This document shows positions 62,457-64,000 of a stretch of 64,000 nucleotides of DNA, piece by piece. Position 1 is the stretch's first letter; every line of letters begins with the position of its first letter. Source of the DNA: Sycobia sp. Sy_11 (Eukaryota; Arthropoda; Insecta; Hymenoptera; Epichrysomallidae). Under the pieces are notes generated by a model that had not been told where the DNA came from, did no database searches, and saw only the letters and a program-made list of their open reading frames with translations. The stretch spans positions 4,632,001 through 4,696,000 of the forward strand of contig JACCIC010000001.1 of NCBI GenBank assembly GCA_018907035.1, in the 5' to 3' direction. A program made the position numbers and the translations under genes.

Positions 62457-63729
62457 CAGTCAGTCAAGTAAGTGCGTGGTCGATATTACTGATAGGTAAT
62501 GAAAGATTTCGCCTTAATTCCTTTGTGAGCCAATATAGGGAAGCTTTGTCCTTGATGCATTGTCAACACACATTTAGTTGTCGTTGATCTTTTGAAAGAG
62601 AATCACCTTAAACGCCATGAGTGCGAAGTACTCGTGGCGCTACGAGGCTATATTCTTTTGCATTCACCCGAAATATCCCCAAATGTCGCAAACAGCGGCT
62701 GTTAAATATTTGAGAAAGTTGAAGGCATTTGTACAGAAGTGGATACGATGATATAAAGTAGCTAAAAATGTCGATGATTTAACAGAACGTAGCTCGATAG
62801 GAAAAGTGAACAAAAAAGATGAAGAAAGAATAGTGAATCTGTTTTCGAGGAATCCTGTTTTAACACTGTAGTAAGAAACAAGCAAAATTAATGCCAAAAG
62901 GTGAGATATATCCTACGAAACTCTACGAACCCCTCTTCGTACTCATGGCCTAAAACGGCGCAATACAATGAAGAAGCCTCTGTTAGCTGAAAAACATGTG
63001 ACAAAGCGACTTGCTTGAGCACATCAGAATATTAATAGAGTATTTCAAAATGTCATTTTTACTGATGAATGTTTTATATGGGCACGTGGTGTCCTCAAGC
63101 GAGCCTGGTCAACTTCTATCAATAGGCTTGTTCAGCGGACCGTAAAACACGGAATAAAAGTGCATCTTTGTGGCTGTTTCTCAAAGTAGGAATTCGGGAT
63201 TCACGTTGCACCTCTTTATTAACAACCTAAATACCGAGAAAATGATAAAAATCTATAAGAATGCTTTACTGCCATCTGCCAAACTATGGTTCATCAAAAA
63301 AAATGAAGATTGGATTCTACAGGAGGACAGCGATCCTAAACACCGCAGCAAGCTCTGTACTGAGTGGAAGACTCAATCTGGTATAGTTACATTGCATAGG
63401 CCATTCCAGTCGCCCGATGCAAAAGCTATTAAAAATGTGTAGGCATATATTAAACAGAAGCTTCGTGGAAGACGCACACACACTTTGAAGCAGTTGTCTT
63501 ACCAAATTCGTGGGATGTGGAGATCGTTGCCACTAGTATACGCCGTCCAATTAGTAGAAAGCATGCCTCGGAGATGCCAGGCAATTATGAACGCCGGTGA
63601 TGATTGGAGATATTATTAACCGAATTGCATCATCGTTTGTAATATGTACAATGTATATATAAATATAAAAGTTCCATTAAATAAATTTGTTGATAAATTA
63701 ACACGACCACACTCTTACTTGACAGACTG
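62457..63729 (+). mobile_element. Tc1-like transposon, copy 2, complete ends, dead transposase
   Basis: 1273 bp with TA flanks (62455-62456, 63730-63731). Inverted repeats start CAGTCAGTCAAGTAAGTGCG and end with the reverse complement of CAGTCTGTCAAGTAAGAGTG. Transposase from the ATG at 62617 has FTDE and LQEDSDPKHRS. Thirty-four residues after the second Asp, the expected Glu is Lys (SPDAKAIKNV, then a stop in place of Trp). A DD34E enzyme is therefore inferred, with the third catalytic residue lost in this copy. Several other stops and frameshifts are present. Confidence 0.9.
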
Positions 63730-63741
63730 TATCTTTTTCTC

Positions 63742-63744
63742 TCT

Positions 63745-63822
<78 letters not shown>
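63742..63822. repeat. (CT)n microsatellite
   Basis: About 80 bp of CT dinucleotides directly after the Tc1 copy. The 65-codon frame across it is a Leu-Ser repeat. Confidence 0.95.
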
Positions 63823-63827
<5 letters not shown>

Positions 63828-64000
63828 TCTTTCACCAATGAAAAATATTCAAAATGAAAGTAAAATTATTAGGGGTTTAGAGCGATTGGTTCTATCGAGT
63901 GATCCTATAACTAATGATCAGACATCGGCAGACATTGGTCTGTAAAACGGAAGTAACGTTTTGGGCGGTAAATGAGCGTGAAAATTTTAATGAGTAAATA

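Overview
The window is AT-rich nuclear DNA from an insect, probably a hymenopteran (possibly an ant). This is inferred from small trypsin-family genes with short spliceosomal introns, mariner, Tc1, R1-clade, Penelope and Gypsy elements, tRNA-derived SINEs, and many long (AT)n and (CT)n microsatellites. No operon, CRISPR array, phage or plasmid feature is present. Gene density is very low.

Region 1 (1-23 kb) holds no recognisable intact gene. It is AT-rich sequence broken by GC/CpG-richer islands near 3.0, 8.1, 12.6, 17.0, 18.6 and 21.8-22.7 kb. The last looks like a CpG-island promoter. It also holds one exon-like segment (9539-9787, minus), a degenerate minisatellite and complex dinucleotide arrays.

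Region 2 (23-29 kb) is a graveyard of retroelements. A decayed Penelope-like element (PLE, minus strand) with reverse transcriptase and GIY-YIG remnants is split by a Tc1-like transposon. Just downstream of its coding end lie two hammerhead-ribozyme-bearing modules in tail-to-tail inverted orientation. An RNase H-bearing LINE remnant follows.

Region 3 (34.4-40.0 kb) is the best cellular gene: a four-exon secreted trypsin-like serine protease homolog (298 aa, minus) whose catalytic His is Asn. A paralog occupies 58.6-61.7 kb (minus) with matching exon structure. It keeps His and Asp but has Gly in place of the catalytic Ser, and its exon-2 splice acceptor is altered.

Region 4 (41-50 kb) contains a full-length R1-clade non-LTR retrotransposon (40974-46360, minus) with a 16-17 bp target-site duplication, intact ORF1, an ATGA ORF1/ORF2 overlap, and ORF2 broken only by two in-frame TGA codons. 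Its 5' UTR carries three hairpins with a constant loop and compensated stems. Next to it lie a truncated Tc1 copy, a decayed Gypsy-like pol fragment with a small foldback element inserted, and a tRNA-derived SINE.

Region 5 (50-64 kb) has a broken mariner, a GC-richer block of unknown nature, a complete-ended mariner, the second protease gene with a hammerhead-bearing foldback inside its last intron, a second SINE copy, and a complete-ended Tc1 copy.

The most interesting signals are the hammerhead modules, the covarying 5' UTR hairpins of the retrotransposon, and the complementary catalytic losses in the two protease paralogs.
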